A stretch of 64,000 nt of DNA, taken from Arthrobacter agilis. GTDB lineage: Bacteria > Actinomycetota > Actinomycetes > Actinomycetales > Micrococcaceae. Below, piece by piece: positions 56,948 through 64,000 of this stretch. A model generated the notes under the pieces. It saw nothing but the letters and a program-made list of their open reading frames with translations, did no database searches and was not told the DNA's origin. The position numbers and the translations under genes are program-made. The stretch lies in assembly GCF_002157505.1 (NCBI RefSeq), contig NZ_NFSC01000026.1, positions 62,001 to 126,000 of the forward strand, given 5' to 3'. How positions within the stretch are numbered: the stretch's first letter is position 1; each line of letters starts with the position of its first letter.

Positions 56948-56980
56948 ATGCCCCGCTACCGCACGCCCGACGCCCCATGA
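56948..56980 (+). CDS. Possible 10-codon leader peptide before the phosphotransferase gene
   Basis: ATG at 56948 opens MPRYRTPDAP and stops with TGA overlapping the ATG of the next gene (ATGA at 56977-56980). AAGAAT lies 7 nt upstream, and no Shine-Dalgarno precedes the downstream ATG. This looks like translational coupling by re-initiation. It is too short to prove coding by composition. Confidence 0.35.
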   Translation: MPRYRTPDAP

Positions 56981-57975
56981 ACAACCCCCGCGAGGTGTGG
57001 GCCTCCCCCGAGTGGCGGCAGCAGGCGGAGCAGTGGATCGACCTCGTACTGGAGACCTTCAGCGTTGCTCGGACCGGACCGGTGGAGCAGCCGCGCATCC
57101 GCTTCTGGTCCACGCAGCTGACCGTTCCCACGGACCACGGCACGCTGTGGTTCAAGGAGAACAACCTCGGCCAGCTCGCGGAGGCGTCCATCCTGTCGCT
57201 CCTCGGCGAACTCGCACCGGACCATGTCGCCGCCCCCTTGGCCATCGAACCGTCCCGGGGCTGGATGCTCACCGCGGACCACGGTGCCACCCTCGACAGC
57301 CTGGGCTCCGACGACTCCCTCGTGTGGGAACGCATCACGGCTGACTTCGCCGACCTGCAGCAGATCGTCGCACCGCACGGTGAGCGGCTGTCCCAGGCCG
57401 GGCTCGTCCTCATGAATCCGGAGGTGGCAGCGAACTTCGTGGAGAACCAGCTGCTGCTGCACACGGGGCTGCCGTCCGAGCACCCCCTGCACCTGTCCGC
57501 CGAGGCGGCGGACGACGTCGTCCGCCGCCTGCCGGCCATCGAGGAGGCCGTCGAGGTCCTGCGCGGCACAGCGGTCCCGCTCTCGCTCGACCACAACGAC
57601 CTGCACGCCAGGAACTGCTTCCTGCCAGCGACGAGCGCCGAACCGCTGCGGTTCTTCGATTTCGCGGATTCCTACTGGGCGCACCCCTTCAGTGTGCTGC
57701 TCGTGCCGATCACGCAGATGCGCGAGCAGTGGAACACGACGGCGGACGACCCTCGGATCCAGTCGGTGGTCACGGCCTACCTCGAGCGATGGACCGGCTA
57801 CGCCCCCCTGCCGGAACTGCGGGCAGCCCTCGAACCCGCCCTGCAGCTGGCGGGGGTGCATCGGTACGGCTCCTGGCTGCGCCTGCTGGTCTACGCCGAC
57901 GACGAGTCGATGCGCGCCTACGCCCCGGCAGCCCTGCACTACCTGAGGACGCTGACGGACCCCGTCCTCGGGTAG
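56977..57975 (+). CDS. Kinase-fold (APH-like) phosphotransferase
   Basis: This 332-residue protein of the aminoglycoside phosphotransferase/choline kinase superfamily has its catalytic loop at LSLDHNDLHARNCFLPA (H-N-D-x-H-x-x-N) near residue 205 and the metal Asp in RFFDFADSYW. The N-terminal lobe is compact, with the Lys in TLWFKENNLGQL. Small-molecule kinases of this type phosphorylate drugs, sugars or amino alcohols; the substrate is unknown. No resistance genes are nearby. It has no ribosome site and may depend on the overlapping leader peptide. Confidence 0.8.
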   Translation: MNNPREVWASPEWRQQAEQWIDLVLETFSVARTGPVEQPRIRFWSTQLTVPTDHGTLWFKENNLGQLAEASILSLLGELAPDHVAAPLAIEPSRGWMLTADHGATLDSLGSDDSLVWERITADFADLQQIVAPHGERLSQAGLVLMNPEVAANFVENQLLLHTGLPSEHPLHLSAEAADDVVRRLPAIEEAVEVLRGTAVPLSLDHNDLHARNCFLPATSAEPLRFFDFADSYWAHPFSVLLVPITQMREQWNTTADDPRIQSVVTAYLERWTGYAPLPELRAALEPALQLAGVHRYGSWLRLLVYADDESMRAYAPAALHYLRTLTDPVLG

Positions 57976-58039
57976 GACCGGGCCGGTGGCGCCCGTAAGC
58001 GCTCGTAAAGAACTCACGGACAGCACCGACGGACGGTCC

Positions 58040-58069
58040 TTGACGGGCCGTACCGCGGCATGCAACTGT
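58040..58069 (+). promoter_or_regulatory. Candidate arabinanase promoter
   Basis: TTGACG (58040-58045) and AACTGT (58064-58069), 18 bp apart, could form the promoter. The predicted start falls inside the downstream operator repeats, a good place for repression. Confidence 0.4.
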
Positions 58070-58071
58070 TC

Positions 58072-58096
58072 TACAACGATGTAGACAACGATGTAA
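58072..58096. promoter_or_regulatory. Tandem LacI-like operators upstream of the arabinanase
   Basis: ACAACGATGTA occurs at 58073-58083 and again at 58085-58095, a 12-bp period. Each is part of an inverted repeat ACA-ACGA-TGT with A/T-rich flanks, the style bound by LacI- or GntR-type sugar regulators. They lie 50-74 nt before the start codon. Confidence 0.65.
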
Positions 58097-58145
58097 ACCG
58101 GCAGTGCAGAGCCCCTGCCCGCCCATCCCTCTCCGAAAGGTCTCC

Positions 58146-59591
58146 GTGATAATGACGTCACGCAGCACGTTCTGGTCGCGCTCCGCGAGCGCCGCCGCCG
58201 TCCTTGCCCTCGCCCTCACGGGCGCGGCACTGCCTGCGACGGCAGAACCGAAGGCCCAGTCCGCCCTCACCCAGCAATCGGCAACCAACCTCGACGACCT
58301 CGTGGGCGGCAAGTCGGTGGTCGGCGAGACGAGCCCCATCCACGACCCGGCCCTCATCATCGACGACGACGGCACCTGGTACGTCTACTCCACCGGGCTC
58401 CTCGCCCGCGAGAACGGCGGCACCATCCAGATCTGGTCCTCGCACGACGAGGGCACCACGTGGGAGTACACGGGTACGGTGTGGGACGAGATCCCCGCCT
58501 GGATCGACGAGCACTTCTCCGACGGAACCCTCCCGGAGAACCTCTGGGCGCCGGAGATCTACGAGAACGACGGCACCTACTACCTCTACTACTCGGCGTC
58601 GCGCTTCGGCGGCAACAACTCCCTCACGGCGCTCGCGACCAACACCACGCTGGACCCCGAGGACCCGGACTACGAGTGGGTGGACCAGGGGCTCGTCGTC
58701 GAGTCGCCCGCCACGGGGCTGGATCCGGACAACCCGGGCAAGACGTTCAACGCCATCGACGCCGGGATCATCGAGGACGCGGACGGCAAGCCCTACATGT
58801 CCATCGGATCCTTCTGGTACGGGATCTTCCTGGTGCCGCTCGAATGGCCCAGCGGCAAGCCGGTGGAGGACTGGCAGTCGCAGACGGTCAACATCGCGGA
58901 CCGCTTCCTCCCGGGCAACCCGATCGAGGCGCCCTACATCATCCATCGCGACGGCTACTACTACCTGTTCACGTCGTTCGACTTCTGCTGCCGCGGCGCG
59001 GACTCCACGTACAAGATCGCCGTGGGCCGCTCGGAATCCATCACCGGCCCGTACCTGGACAAGGAGGGCCGCGACATGTTCGGCGGCGGCGGATCGATCC
59101 TCCTCGAATCCCACGGCGCGATGAACGGTGTCGGCGGCCAGTCCGTCTTCGGCGACTACCTCGCGTTCCACTACTACGACCGGTCCAACGCGTACGCCCC
59201 GACACTCGGCCTGCAGAAGATGGGCTGGGAGAACGGCTGGCCCACCGTCGACCAGACCCTCGAACTCCCGGCACTCGTCGCCGCACCCCGGCCGGCCACG
59301 GTCCGCGACGGCCACAAGGCGTCCTTCACGGCGAGTGCCACCGGCACGCCGGAACCCGTAGCAGTCTGGGAGAGCTCGGACGACGACGGCGCCACCTGGC
59401 AGCCTGCCGATGTCACCCAGCGGGCCGAACGGAACGACGGCACCTACACGTCGGTGGCGGAGCTGAAGAAGGCGCACGCCTCCCAGGACGGGCTGCTGTT
59501 CCGGGCGACCTTCTCGAATCCCCATGGCACGGTGACCACCGAGCCGGTGGAGCTGACCGTCGAGCCGAAGCCCGGCAAGGGCTCCCGCTGA
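58146..59591 (+). CDS. Secreted GH43 arabinanase (endo-1,5-alpha-L-arabinosidase type)
   Basis: This 481-residue extracellular enzyme hydrolyses arabinan side chains of plant pectin. A Sec signal peptide (WSRSASAAAVLALALTGAAL) ends at an ATA-EP cleavage site near 33. The GH43 five-blade propeller has the catalytic Asp67 in IHDPALIID, the pKa-modulating Asp205 in FNAIDAGIIE and the acid Glu261 in PIEAPYIIH, all intact. An Ig-like C-terminal domain (about 390-475) follows. The GTG at 58146 has AAAGG 5 nt upstream; an ATG two codons later is the alternative. It is regulated by the tandem operators. No transporter or arabinose catabolic genes are next to it. Confidence 0.9.
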   Translation: MIMTSRSTFWSRSASAAAVLALALTGAALPATAEPKAQSALTQQSATNLDDLVGGKSVVGETSPIHDPALIIDDDGTWYVYSTGLLARENGGTIQIWSSHDEGTTWEYTGTVWDEIPAWIDEHFSDGTLPENLWAPEIYENDGTYYLYYSASRFGGNNSLTALATNTTLDPEDPDYEWVDQGLVVESPATGLDPDNPGKTFNAIDAGIIEDADGKPYMSIGSFWYGIFLVPLEWPSGKPVEDWQSQTVNIADRFLPGNPIEAPYIIHRDGYYYLFTSFDFCCRGADSTYKIAVGRSESITGPYLDKEGRDMFGGGGSILLESHGAMNGVGGQSVFGDYLAFHYYDRSNAYAPTLGLQKMGWENGWPTVDQTLELPALVAAPRPATVRDGHKASFTASATGTPEPVAVWESSDDDGATWQPADVTQRAERNDGTYTSVAELKKAHASQDGLLFRATFSNPHGTVTTEPVELTVEPKPGKGSR

Positions 59592-59595
59592 TTCC

Positions 59596-59622
59596 GGCGG
59601 CGCCCGCAGGACGGGCGCCGCC
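59596..59622 (+). terminator. Hairpin after the arabinanase gene
   Basis: A perfect 11-bp stem (GGCGGCGCCCG at 59596-59606 with CGGGCGCCGCC at 59612-59622) and a 5-nt loop begin 5 nt after the stop. No T-tract follows. Confidence 0.6.
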
Positions 59623-59681
59623 CACCAGACTCGGTGTGCCATCGGGGGCGCGATACCCCGAGAACGCATCGATACCGAGGG

Positions 59682-59714
59682 AGCCCGGTTGCGGGGAGTG
59701 GCCGCAACCGGGCT
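59682..59714. terminator. Bidirectional hairpin between arabinanase and GDPD genes
   Basis: A 13-bp stem (AGCCCGGTTGCGG at 59682-59694 with CCGCAACCGGGCT at 59702-59714, 7-nt loop) lies between the convergent genes. It fits as the terminator for the minus-strand cluster ending in GDPD. Confidence 0.65.
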
Positions 59715-59800
59715 TCCGCATCCCGGAAGCCGCCCGGGCCGGGCCCAACCGGCCGGGTCCCTGACTGGTTCCCGGTTAGTGACGACCCGGTCCCCCGCCC

Positions 59801-59838
59801 GCCCTGCTCGTTCCCAGCTGCCCTGCTCGTTCCTGGCT
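59801..59838. repeat. 19-bp tandem duplication
   Basis: gccctgctcgttcccagct (59801-59819) is followed directly by gccctgctcgttcctggct (59820-59838), three bases differing at the end. It lies in the intergenic region before the GDPD stop. Confidence 0.9.
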
Positions 59839-59878
59839 GATGCCTGCCTGGTCCGGCTCGTCCGCGGCTTACCGGTTG

Positions 59879-60712
59879 CTACCGGTCGCGGGGACTGCCC
59901 TGCGGCCACGCGGACCGTGCGGCCATGCAGTCGGCGAGGACATCGGCGTCGTCGGAGACGAGCCCGTCGACGCCGAGGTCCAGCAGCCGGTCCATCTCGG
60001 CACGCTCGTTGATGGTCCAGACGTGCACCTGGAGTCCCCCCGCCCGGCAGGACCGGAGGAAGCGGCGCGTCACGACCCGCACACCCCGGTAGGTCTCGGG
60101 GACCTGCAGCGCCTGGACGCCGGCAATCCGGGCGACCGGCCCCGCCAGTCCGAGCGGTGCGAGCAGCTTCAGGAGGGTATTGACCGCCATACCGGCGGAC
60201 GACGCCGTCGGCCTCTCGAGCAGCCGCAGCACCGCGCGCCGCCGGCGGTCCGAGAAGGACGCCACGAGCACGCGGTCGTGGGCGGACAGGCGGTTGACGA
60301 GTTCCGCGAAGGGGCGCACGCAGTCGTCGCTCTTGATGTCGATGTTCAGGCGCAGGTCCGGCCAGCGCAGCAGGACTGCTTCGAGCGTCGGGATGCCGCC
60401 GTGGCCGCCCACCGACAGTCCGCTCAGGTCCGAGGCGGAGCGCCGAGCAATCGGGCCGTGCGCGTCGGTCACGCGGTCGAGGTCCTCGTCATGGAAGACC
60501 ATCACCACACCATCGCTCGAGGCGCGGACGTCGATCTCGAGGTACCGGAAGCCCAGGTCCACGGCCCGTCCGAAGGCCGCCATCGTGTTCTCCCCGCCGT
60601 CGGGCGAGAAGCCCCGGTGGGCCAGCGCGAGCGGGAGGAGTCCGGGCTCGGTTCCGGCCCGGTTGTCGAGGTAGGGGTAGCGGCCGGGCTCAGGCCGTGC
60701 GGAGCGCCGCAA
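59879..60712 (-). CDS. Glycerophosphodiester phosphodiesterase
   Basis: This 277-residue GDPD-family enzyme hydrolyses glycerophosphodiesters from phospholipids. The catalytic HRGFSPDGGENTMAAF (His-Arg and Glu) is near residue 32, the metal motif EIDVRASSDG near 57-66 and the base His in HDEDLDRVTDAHG. The C-terminal HVWTINERAEMDRLLDLGVDGLVSD is typical. No ATG or GTG is available; a TTG at 60710-60712 with GGAGG 6 nt upstream is the start, overlapping the HAD gene by 23 nt. No signal peptide is seen, so it acts inside. Confidence 0.88.
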   Translation of the reverse strand: MRRSARPEPGRYPYLDNRAGTEPGLLPLALAHRGFSPDGGENTMAAFGRAVDLGFRYLEIDVRASSDGVVMVFHDEDLDRVTDAHGPIARRSASDLSGLSVGGHGGIPTLEAVLLRWPDLRLNIDIKSDDCVRPFAELVNRLSAHDRVLVASFSDRRRRAVLRLLERPTASSAGMAVNTLLKLLAPLGLAGPVARIAGVQALQVPETYRGVRVVTRRFLRSCRAGGLQVHVWTINERAEMDRLLDLGVDGLVSDDADVLADCMAARSAWPQGSPRDR

Positions 60713-61499
60713 GCCGTTCCTCCAGGACCTGCGCCACGCCGTCCTCGTCGAAGGGCGGCGCCACGAGGTTGGCGGCGGCGAGCGCATCGGGGTGTCCCGA
60801 CGCCATGGCGTACCCATGGCCCGCCCAGTCGAGCATCTGGACGTCGTTGGGCATGTCACCGAAGGCGACGACGTCGGCCGCGTCGATGCCTCGCTCCGCC
60901 GCGTACCGGGCGAGCGTGACCGACTTGTTGATGTGCGGCACGGCCATCTCGAGGAGCGCGATGGTCGGGGCCGAGTGCGTGGTCGAGACGAGGTGCGCGA
61001 CGGCGGGCCGCACGGCTGCGAGGAACTCGTCGGGCGAGATCTCCCGCTCCCGCGCCAGGAATTTCACGACGTCCTCCCCCGGCAGGGACGCCTCGAAGGG
61101 CTCCGCGGTGATGCCGCCGAGGAGTTCGGAGGTGGCGGTGTCCGCGAATCCGGACTCGATCTTGAAGCCGGACACCGTCTCCGCGGCGAACGTGGCTGCC
61201 GGGAAGAGACCGCGGATGATGTCACGCGCGGCGTAGACGTCTTCCGGCTTCAGGAGCTTGGCGTCGAGGACACGGTCCGACTCGAGGTCGTACGTCAGGG
61301 CACCGTTGGAGCAGATGACCGTCCCGGTGTGGCCGAGCTGGTCCCGGAGCGGCTGGAGCCAGCGCGGCGGGCGGCCGGTCACGAAGACGACGTCGACTCC
61401 GGCGTCGATGCATGCGCGGAACGCCCGGATGGTGCGTTCGCTCATCTTGCCGTCGTGCCCCACGACGGTCCCGTCCATGTCGCTCGCCACGAGGCGCAT
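60690..61499 (-). CDS. HAD superfamily (Cof-type) phosphatase
   Basis: The 269-residue product has the nucleophile motif SDMDGTVVGHDG (Asp8 and Asp10), FVTGRPPRW and GDMPNDVQMLDWAGHG, the C2-capped Cof/YidA type. The ATG MRLVASDMDG has AAGGAG 6 nt upstream. It is the second such gene in the window and differs clearly in sequence from the one by serS. It overlaps the GDPD start, so they are co-translated. The substrate is unknown. Confidence 0.9.
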   Translation of the reverse strand: MRLVASDMDGTVVGHDGKMSERTIRAFRACIDAGVDVVFVTGRPPRWLQPLRDQLGHTGTVICSNGALTYDLESDRVLDAKLLKPEDVYAARDIIRGLFPAATFAAETVSGFKIESGFADTATSELLGGITAEPFEASLPGEDVVKFLAREREISPDEFLAAVRPAVAHLVSTTHSAPTIALLEMAVPHINKSVTLARYAAERGIDAADVVAFGDMPNDVQMLDWAGHGYAMASGHPDALAAANLVAPPFDEDGVAQVLEERLAALRTA

Positions 61500-61589
61500 C
61501 GGAAACTCCTTCAGGTCCTTGACCTCCACCCTACCGGCGGCCGCAGCCTACGTCGGCCGCAGCTTGCGGTGGCGTGGGGGTGGGCGTTC

Positions 61590-62114
61590 CTACTGCTCGA
61601 ACGTCCCGATCAGCCGGGCCCGGCCGAGGGTGTGCGAGAAGAGGTTGAAGCCGAGGTAGGCGGGCGTCGCATCGGCCGGGAGGCCGAGCGACTCGACGTC
61701 CACCGCGTGCACCACGACGTGGTAGTGGTGCGGTCCGTGGCCCTCGGGCGGCGCGGCACCGACGAAGCCGGCGAATCCGGCGTCGTTCCGCAGTTGCACG
61801 GCACCCTCGGGCAGCAGGCCCCCGTCGGTGCCCACCCCTGCGGGCAGGGACGTGGTGGTTCCGGGCAGGTCGGCCACGGCCCAGTGCCAGAAACCGCTCG
61901 CGGTCGGCGCATCGGGGTCGTAGACGGTCACCGCGAAGCTCTTCGTGCCCTCCGGGAAGCCGCTCCAGGTGAGCTGCGGTGACTCGTCCCTGCCGCCGGC
62001 CCCCATGATCCCTGACACCTGCGCGGGGTCGAGGGGCGCGTTGTGGGTGATGCTCTCGCTGGTGAGTTCGAACCCGGGGACCTGCGGAAGGTCTGCGTAC
62101 GGATCTCGGGTCAT
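61590..62114 (-). CDS. YbhB/YbcL family PEBP-like protein
   Basis: This 174-residue protein has the phosphatidylethanolamine-binding-protein fold. The conserved ligand-site motifs [18 protein letters not shown] (near residue 64) and [13 protein letters not shown] (near 125), plus the N-terminal [17 protein letters not shown], are intact. The bacterial family is poorly understood, and the name Raf kinase inhibitor reflects homology only. GAGGAG lies 7 nt before the ATG. It is downstream of the PfkB kinase by 75 bp and upstream of the HAD gene by 90 bp. Confidence 0.9.
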   Translation of the reverse strand: MTRDPYADLPQVPGFELTSESITHNAPLDPAQVSGIMGAGGRDESPQLTWSGFPEGTKSFAVTVYDPDAPTASGFWHWAVADLPGTTTSLPAGVGTDGGLLPEGAVQLRNDAGFAGFVGAAPPEGHGPHHYHVVVHAVDVESLGLPADATPAYLGFNLFSHTLGRARLIGTFEQ

Positions 62115-62128
62115 GGCTGTGCTCCTCT

Positions 62129-62178
62129 GGTCGTCATCCCTGGTCGTCCTGGTCGTCCCTGGTGGGTCCTGGTGGTCA
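62129..62178. repeat. Short imperfect repeats of the tggtcgtcc type
   Basis: tggtcgtcatccc, tggtcgtcc, tggtcgtccc, tggtgggtcc and tggtggtcac follow one another between the PfkB stop and the PEBP ribosome site. Confidence 0.75.
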
Positions 62179-62188
62179 CGCATCCCGG

Positions 62189-63109
62189 TCAGGCGCGTGC
62201 CATCTCGTTCCGCGTGGGCGGATTGGCACCTGCACGGGACACCGTGATGGCTGCCGCCCGGGCCGCGTACTGCAGCATCCCGGTCAGCTGCCCGAGGTTG
62301 ATTCGGAGCAGCTCGTCGCGGCGATGGGCGCCGTCGAGCTCGAGGTCCACGAGCGCGCCCACCAGGGCCGCCATGAACGAGTCGCCGGCACCCACGGTGT
62401 CCACCACGCTGGTCGACGGCGCCGGAACGGACACCTCGCCGGCGCGGCATACTCCCCACGGCCCCTTCGAGCCACGGGTCACGACGACGACGGCGGCGCC
62501 GGCGTCCAGCCAGGCGCGGGCCGACTGCTCGGGGCTGCGGTCCGGGTAGAGCCATTCGAGGTCCTCGTCGGAAGCCTTGACGACGTCGGCAAGGGCCACG
62601 AATTTCTCCGCCTGCCCGCGCGCGAACGCCCGGTCGCGGATGATGGTGGGCCTGCAGTTCGGATCGTAGGTGACCGTCACGAGGGGGTGGGCGGCCCGGA
62701 CGAGGGACAGCACGTCGTCGGCTCCCGGTGCGAGCATCGTGGCGATCGACCCGGTGTGCAGGAGGGTGGTCCCGTCGAGGAGTTCGTCCCTGCGTCCGGC
62801 GAGGCCGGGGAGGTCCCAGACGAGTTGAAAATCGTAGGCCGCCCCGCCCGCGGGATCGAGGCGTGCAGTCGCGACGCTGGTGGGCGCGCTGTCCGGTTCG
62901 ACCGGGAAGGGCACGGAGTTGTCGCGGAGGTGCTGCCGGATCATCCGGCCGTAGTCGTCATCGCCGTAGCGTCCGACGAACTGCGCCGGATGGCCGAGGC
63001 GCGCGAGGCCGACGGCCACGTTCATGGGGCTCCCGCCCACGTGGGCGCGCATGGATGCGGTGTCGCTGACCACTTCGTCGACAAGGGTTTCCCCGATTAC
63101 GGTGAGCAC
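62189..63109 (-). CDS. PfkB family carbohydrate kinase (fructokinase-like)
   Basis: This 306-residue sugar kinase shows the N-terminal sugar motif [27 protein letters not shown] near residue 25 and the ATP/anion motif [16 protein letters not shown] near 247 with the catalytic Asp. ATP-side residues include [12 protein letters not shown]. It resembles fructokinases and ribokinase relatives; the exact sugar is uncertain. The [12 protein letters not shown] is the family start. No Shine-Dalgarno is present, and TACGTT lies 6 nt upstream, suggesting a leaderless mRNA. It heads a same-strand group of PfkB, PEBP, HAD and GDPD. Confidence 0.9.
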   Translation of the reverse strand: MLTVIGETLVDEVVSDTASMRAHVGGSPMNVAVGLARLGHPAQFVGRYGDDDYGRMIRQHLRDNSVPFPVEPDSAPTSVATARLDPAGGAAYDFQLVWDLPGLAGRRDELLDGTTLLHTGSIATMLAPGADDVLSLVRAAHPLVTVTYDPNCRPTIIRDRAFARGQAEKFVALADVVKASDEDLEWLYPDRSPEQSARAWLDAGAAVVVVTRGSKGPWGVCRAGEVSVPAPSTSVVDTVGAGDSFMAALVGALVDLELDGAHRRDELLRINLGQLTGMLQYAARAAAITVSRAGANPPTRNEMARA

Positions 63110-63115
63110 TCTTTC

Positions 63116-63121
63116 AACGTA
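63116..63121 (-). promoter_or_regulatory. -10-like hexamer placed for a leaderless PfkB start
   Basis: TACGTT on the minus strand is 6 nt before the GTG at 63109, with no spaced Shine-Dalgarno. Confidence 0.45.
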
Positions 63122-63246
63122 CCAGCCCCGGCGCGTGGGGGGCCCGGAGTTCCAGTCCTCCGCGCCTAAGAGGTCGCTGAGAGTGTCCGAGCGCCTCCGC
63201 CGCCGCGGGCGGTTCCCGGGGGACACTTGAATGCCCCCTCCTCCCG

Positions 63247-63269
63247 GACCTGCACGCCTCGTGCAGGTC
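63247..63269. repeat. 10-bp perfect inverted repeat in the ftsW leader
   Basis: GACCTGCACG (63247-63256) and CGTGCAGGTC (63260-63269) enclose CCT. It lies 17 nt before the ftsW-type ATG, in the expected leader or promoter. Confidence 0.8.
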
Positions 63270-63286
63270 GAGTCTCCAGGACGCCC

Positions 63287-64000
63287 ATGCCCTCTCTGAC
63301 TGCCCCACGCCCGGTCTCCACCCTCCCCGTTTCCGCCCTCCACCCCGTGTCCCGCGGGGTCCGGCTCTGGCGGGCCCTCACCGCGCAGGGTCCCTCCTCG
63401 AACCGCAACGCCCGGAACCTGCTGATCACCACGACCTTCGCGCTGGTGGCCATCGGCCTCCTGATGGTGCTGTCCGCGTCCTCGGTCGAACTCGTCGCCG
63501 TCGGGAAGTCGCCCTTCGACACCTTCTACAAGCAGCTCATGTGGATGGGCATCGGCAGCGCCGCGCTCGTCGTCTGCGCGTTCATCCCCCTTCGGACGTA
63601 CCGGAAGCTGGCCTGGCTGATCCTGCTGGGTTCCTTCGTGTTCTCCCTGCTGGTGTTCACCCCACTCGGCGTGGAGGTGCAGGGCAACAGGAACTGGATC
63701 GGCATCGGGTCCCTCACCGCCCAGCCGTCGGAGTTCCTCAAACTCAGCATCATCCTCTGGGGCGGCGCGGTCCTCACCCGGAAGGCGAAGCTGCTGGGCA
63801 ACTGGAAACACCTGTTCGTCCCGGTCGCGCCGGGCGCCATGATCGCCGTCGGCCTCGTCGTCGCGGGCAAGGACCTGGGCACCGCCATGGTCCTTGCCCT
63901 CATCGCCGTCTCCCTGTTCTTCTTCGCCGGCGCCAGTCCGAAGCTGTTCCTCGGAGGCCTCGCCGTCGGCGTCGTCGGTACCGCCCTCGCCGTCGTGTCC
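63287..64000 (+). CDS. ftsW: FtsW/RodA/SpoVE family protein, partial (FtsW-like)
   Basis: The frame runs from ATG 63287 to the right edge (238 codons, truncated), with CCAGGA upstream. After a 40-residue polar N-terminus, hydrophobic helices follow (LLITTTFALVAIGLLMVL, LMWMGIGSAALVVCAF, LAWLILLGSFVFSLLVF). The glycosyltransferase signatures NRNWIGIGSLTAQPSEFLKLSIILW and AGKDLGTAMVLALIAVSLFFFAGA are present. It is a peptidoglycan polymerase of division or elongation. VLSASSVE points to FtsW rather than RodA. It is not beside murD/murG here, so this may be a second copy. Confidence 0.88.
   Translation, partial: MPSLTAPRPVSTLPVSALHPVSRGVRLWRALTAQGPSSNRNARNLLITTTFALVAIGLLMVLSASSVELVAVGKSPFDTFYKQLMWMGIGSAALVVCAFIPLRTYRKLAWLILLGSFVFSLLVFTPLGVEVQGNRNWIGIGSLTAQPSEFLKLSIILWGGAVLTRKAKLLGNWKHLFVPVAPGAMIAVGLVVAGKDLGTAMVLALIAVSLFFFAGASPKLFLGGLAVGVVGTALAVVS

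Noticed and set aside
56977-57975. Aminoglycoside resistance gene
   Set aside because: Only the general kinase fold is supported. The catalytic loop is shared with many small-molecule kinases and there is no mobile context.
62189-63811. A 540-codon frame upstream of the PfkB kinase
   Set aside because: The first 234 codons are antisense to the ftsW-type gene and have no sugar-kinase features.

Overview
The window is a high-GC (roughly 70 %) chromosomal segment of an actinobacterium, most like a member of the Micrococcaceae (Arthrobacter and relatives). This is inferred from base composition, frequent GTG starts, lsr2 and disA, and above all gene order: radA-disA-(membrane protein)-mutY, clpC-lsr2-lysS, panC-DUF2520-PH-folKBPE-ftsH, and hpt-tilS-zincin-dacB-ppa. 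As I recall it, that order parallels the M. tuberculosis Rv3585-Rv3628 region. I see no prophage, insertion sequence, CRISPR array or rRNA, so this is essentially core chromosome.

Layout. 1-1.5 kb: a cut membrane-protein gene, a ZIP metal transporter and tRNA-Lys(UUU). 1.6-4.1 kb: a conserved hypothetical, then a DUF47 protein with a PiT phosphate permease. 4.4-8.6 kb: the high-affinity phosphate operon pstSCAB on the minus strand, with a PHO box before pstS, so both phosphate uptake systems sit side by side. 8.8-14.7 kb: FUSC protein, radA, disA (c-di-AMP synthase), a Ser/Pro-rich membrane protein and mutY. 14.7-17.2 kb: the PEP-dependent dihydroxyacetone kinase operon dhaKLM. 17.4-20.3 kb: CsbD, an ArgA-like acetyltransferase and an S9 peptidase. 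20.4-39.0 kb: a long minus-strand stretch of housekeeping genes (clpC, lsr2, lysS, panC, folate genes, ftsH, hpt, tilS, metalloprotease, dacB). 39.2-46.8 kb: ppa, a SatD-like regulator, serS with a HAD phosphatase, a diacylglycerol kinase-like enzyme, topoisomerase IB, pheA and a rhodanese. 46.9-58.0 kb: amidase, acyl-CoA ligase, glycerate kinase, a 55-residue acidic protein, phosphoglucomutase, an ALDH/SDR pair, an NCS2 permease and a kinase-fold phosphotransferase. 58.1-64.0 kb: a secreted GH43 arabinanase under tandem operators, then GDPD, HAD, PEBP and PfkB genes, and the first part of an ftsW-type gene cut by the right edge.

What stands out is mostly in the non-coding fabric. First, at least five loci (mutY, the SatD-like gene, the diacylglycerol kinase, the amidase, and the convergent acyl-CoA ligase/glycerate kinase pair) carry short tandem duplications that run across or copy the stop codon. 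Other 12-114 bp imperfect tandem repeats lie in intergenic DNA and inside tilS. Second, about eight genes show a -10-like hexamer 6-8 nt before the start codon with no spaced Shine-Dalgarno sequence, which is the leaderless-mRNA arrangement. Third, several regulatory sites can be read directly: a PHO box at pstS, a ClgR-like box at clpC, tandem LacI-like operators at the arabinanase, and a hairpin that could bridge a distant Shine-Dalgarno sequence to the ftsH start. No whole new system could be identified.
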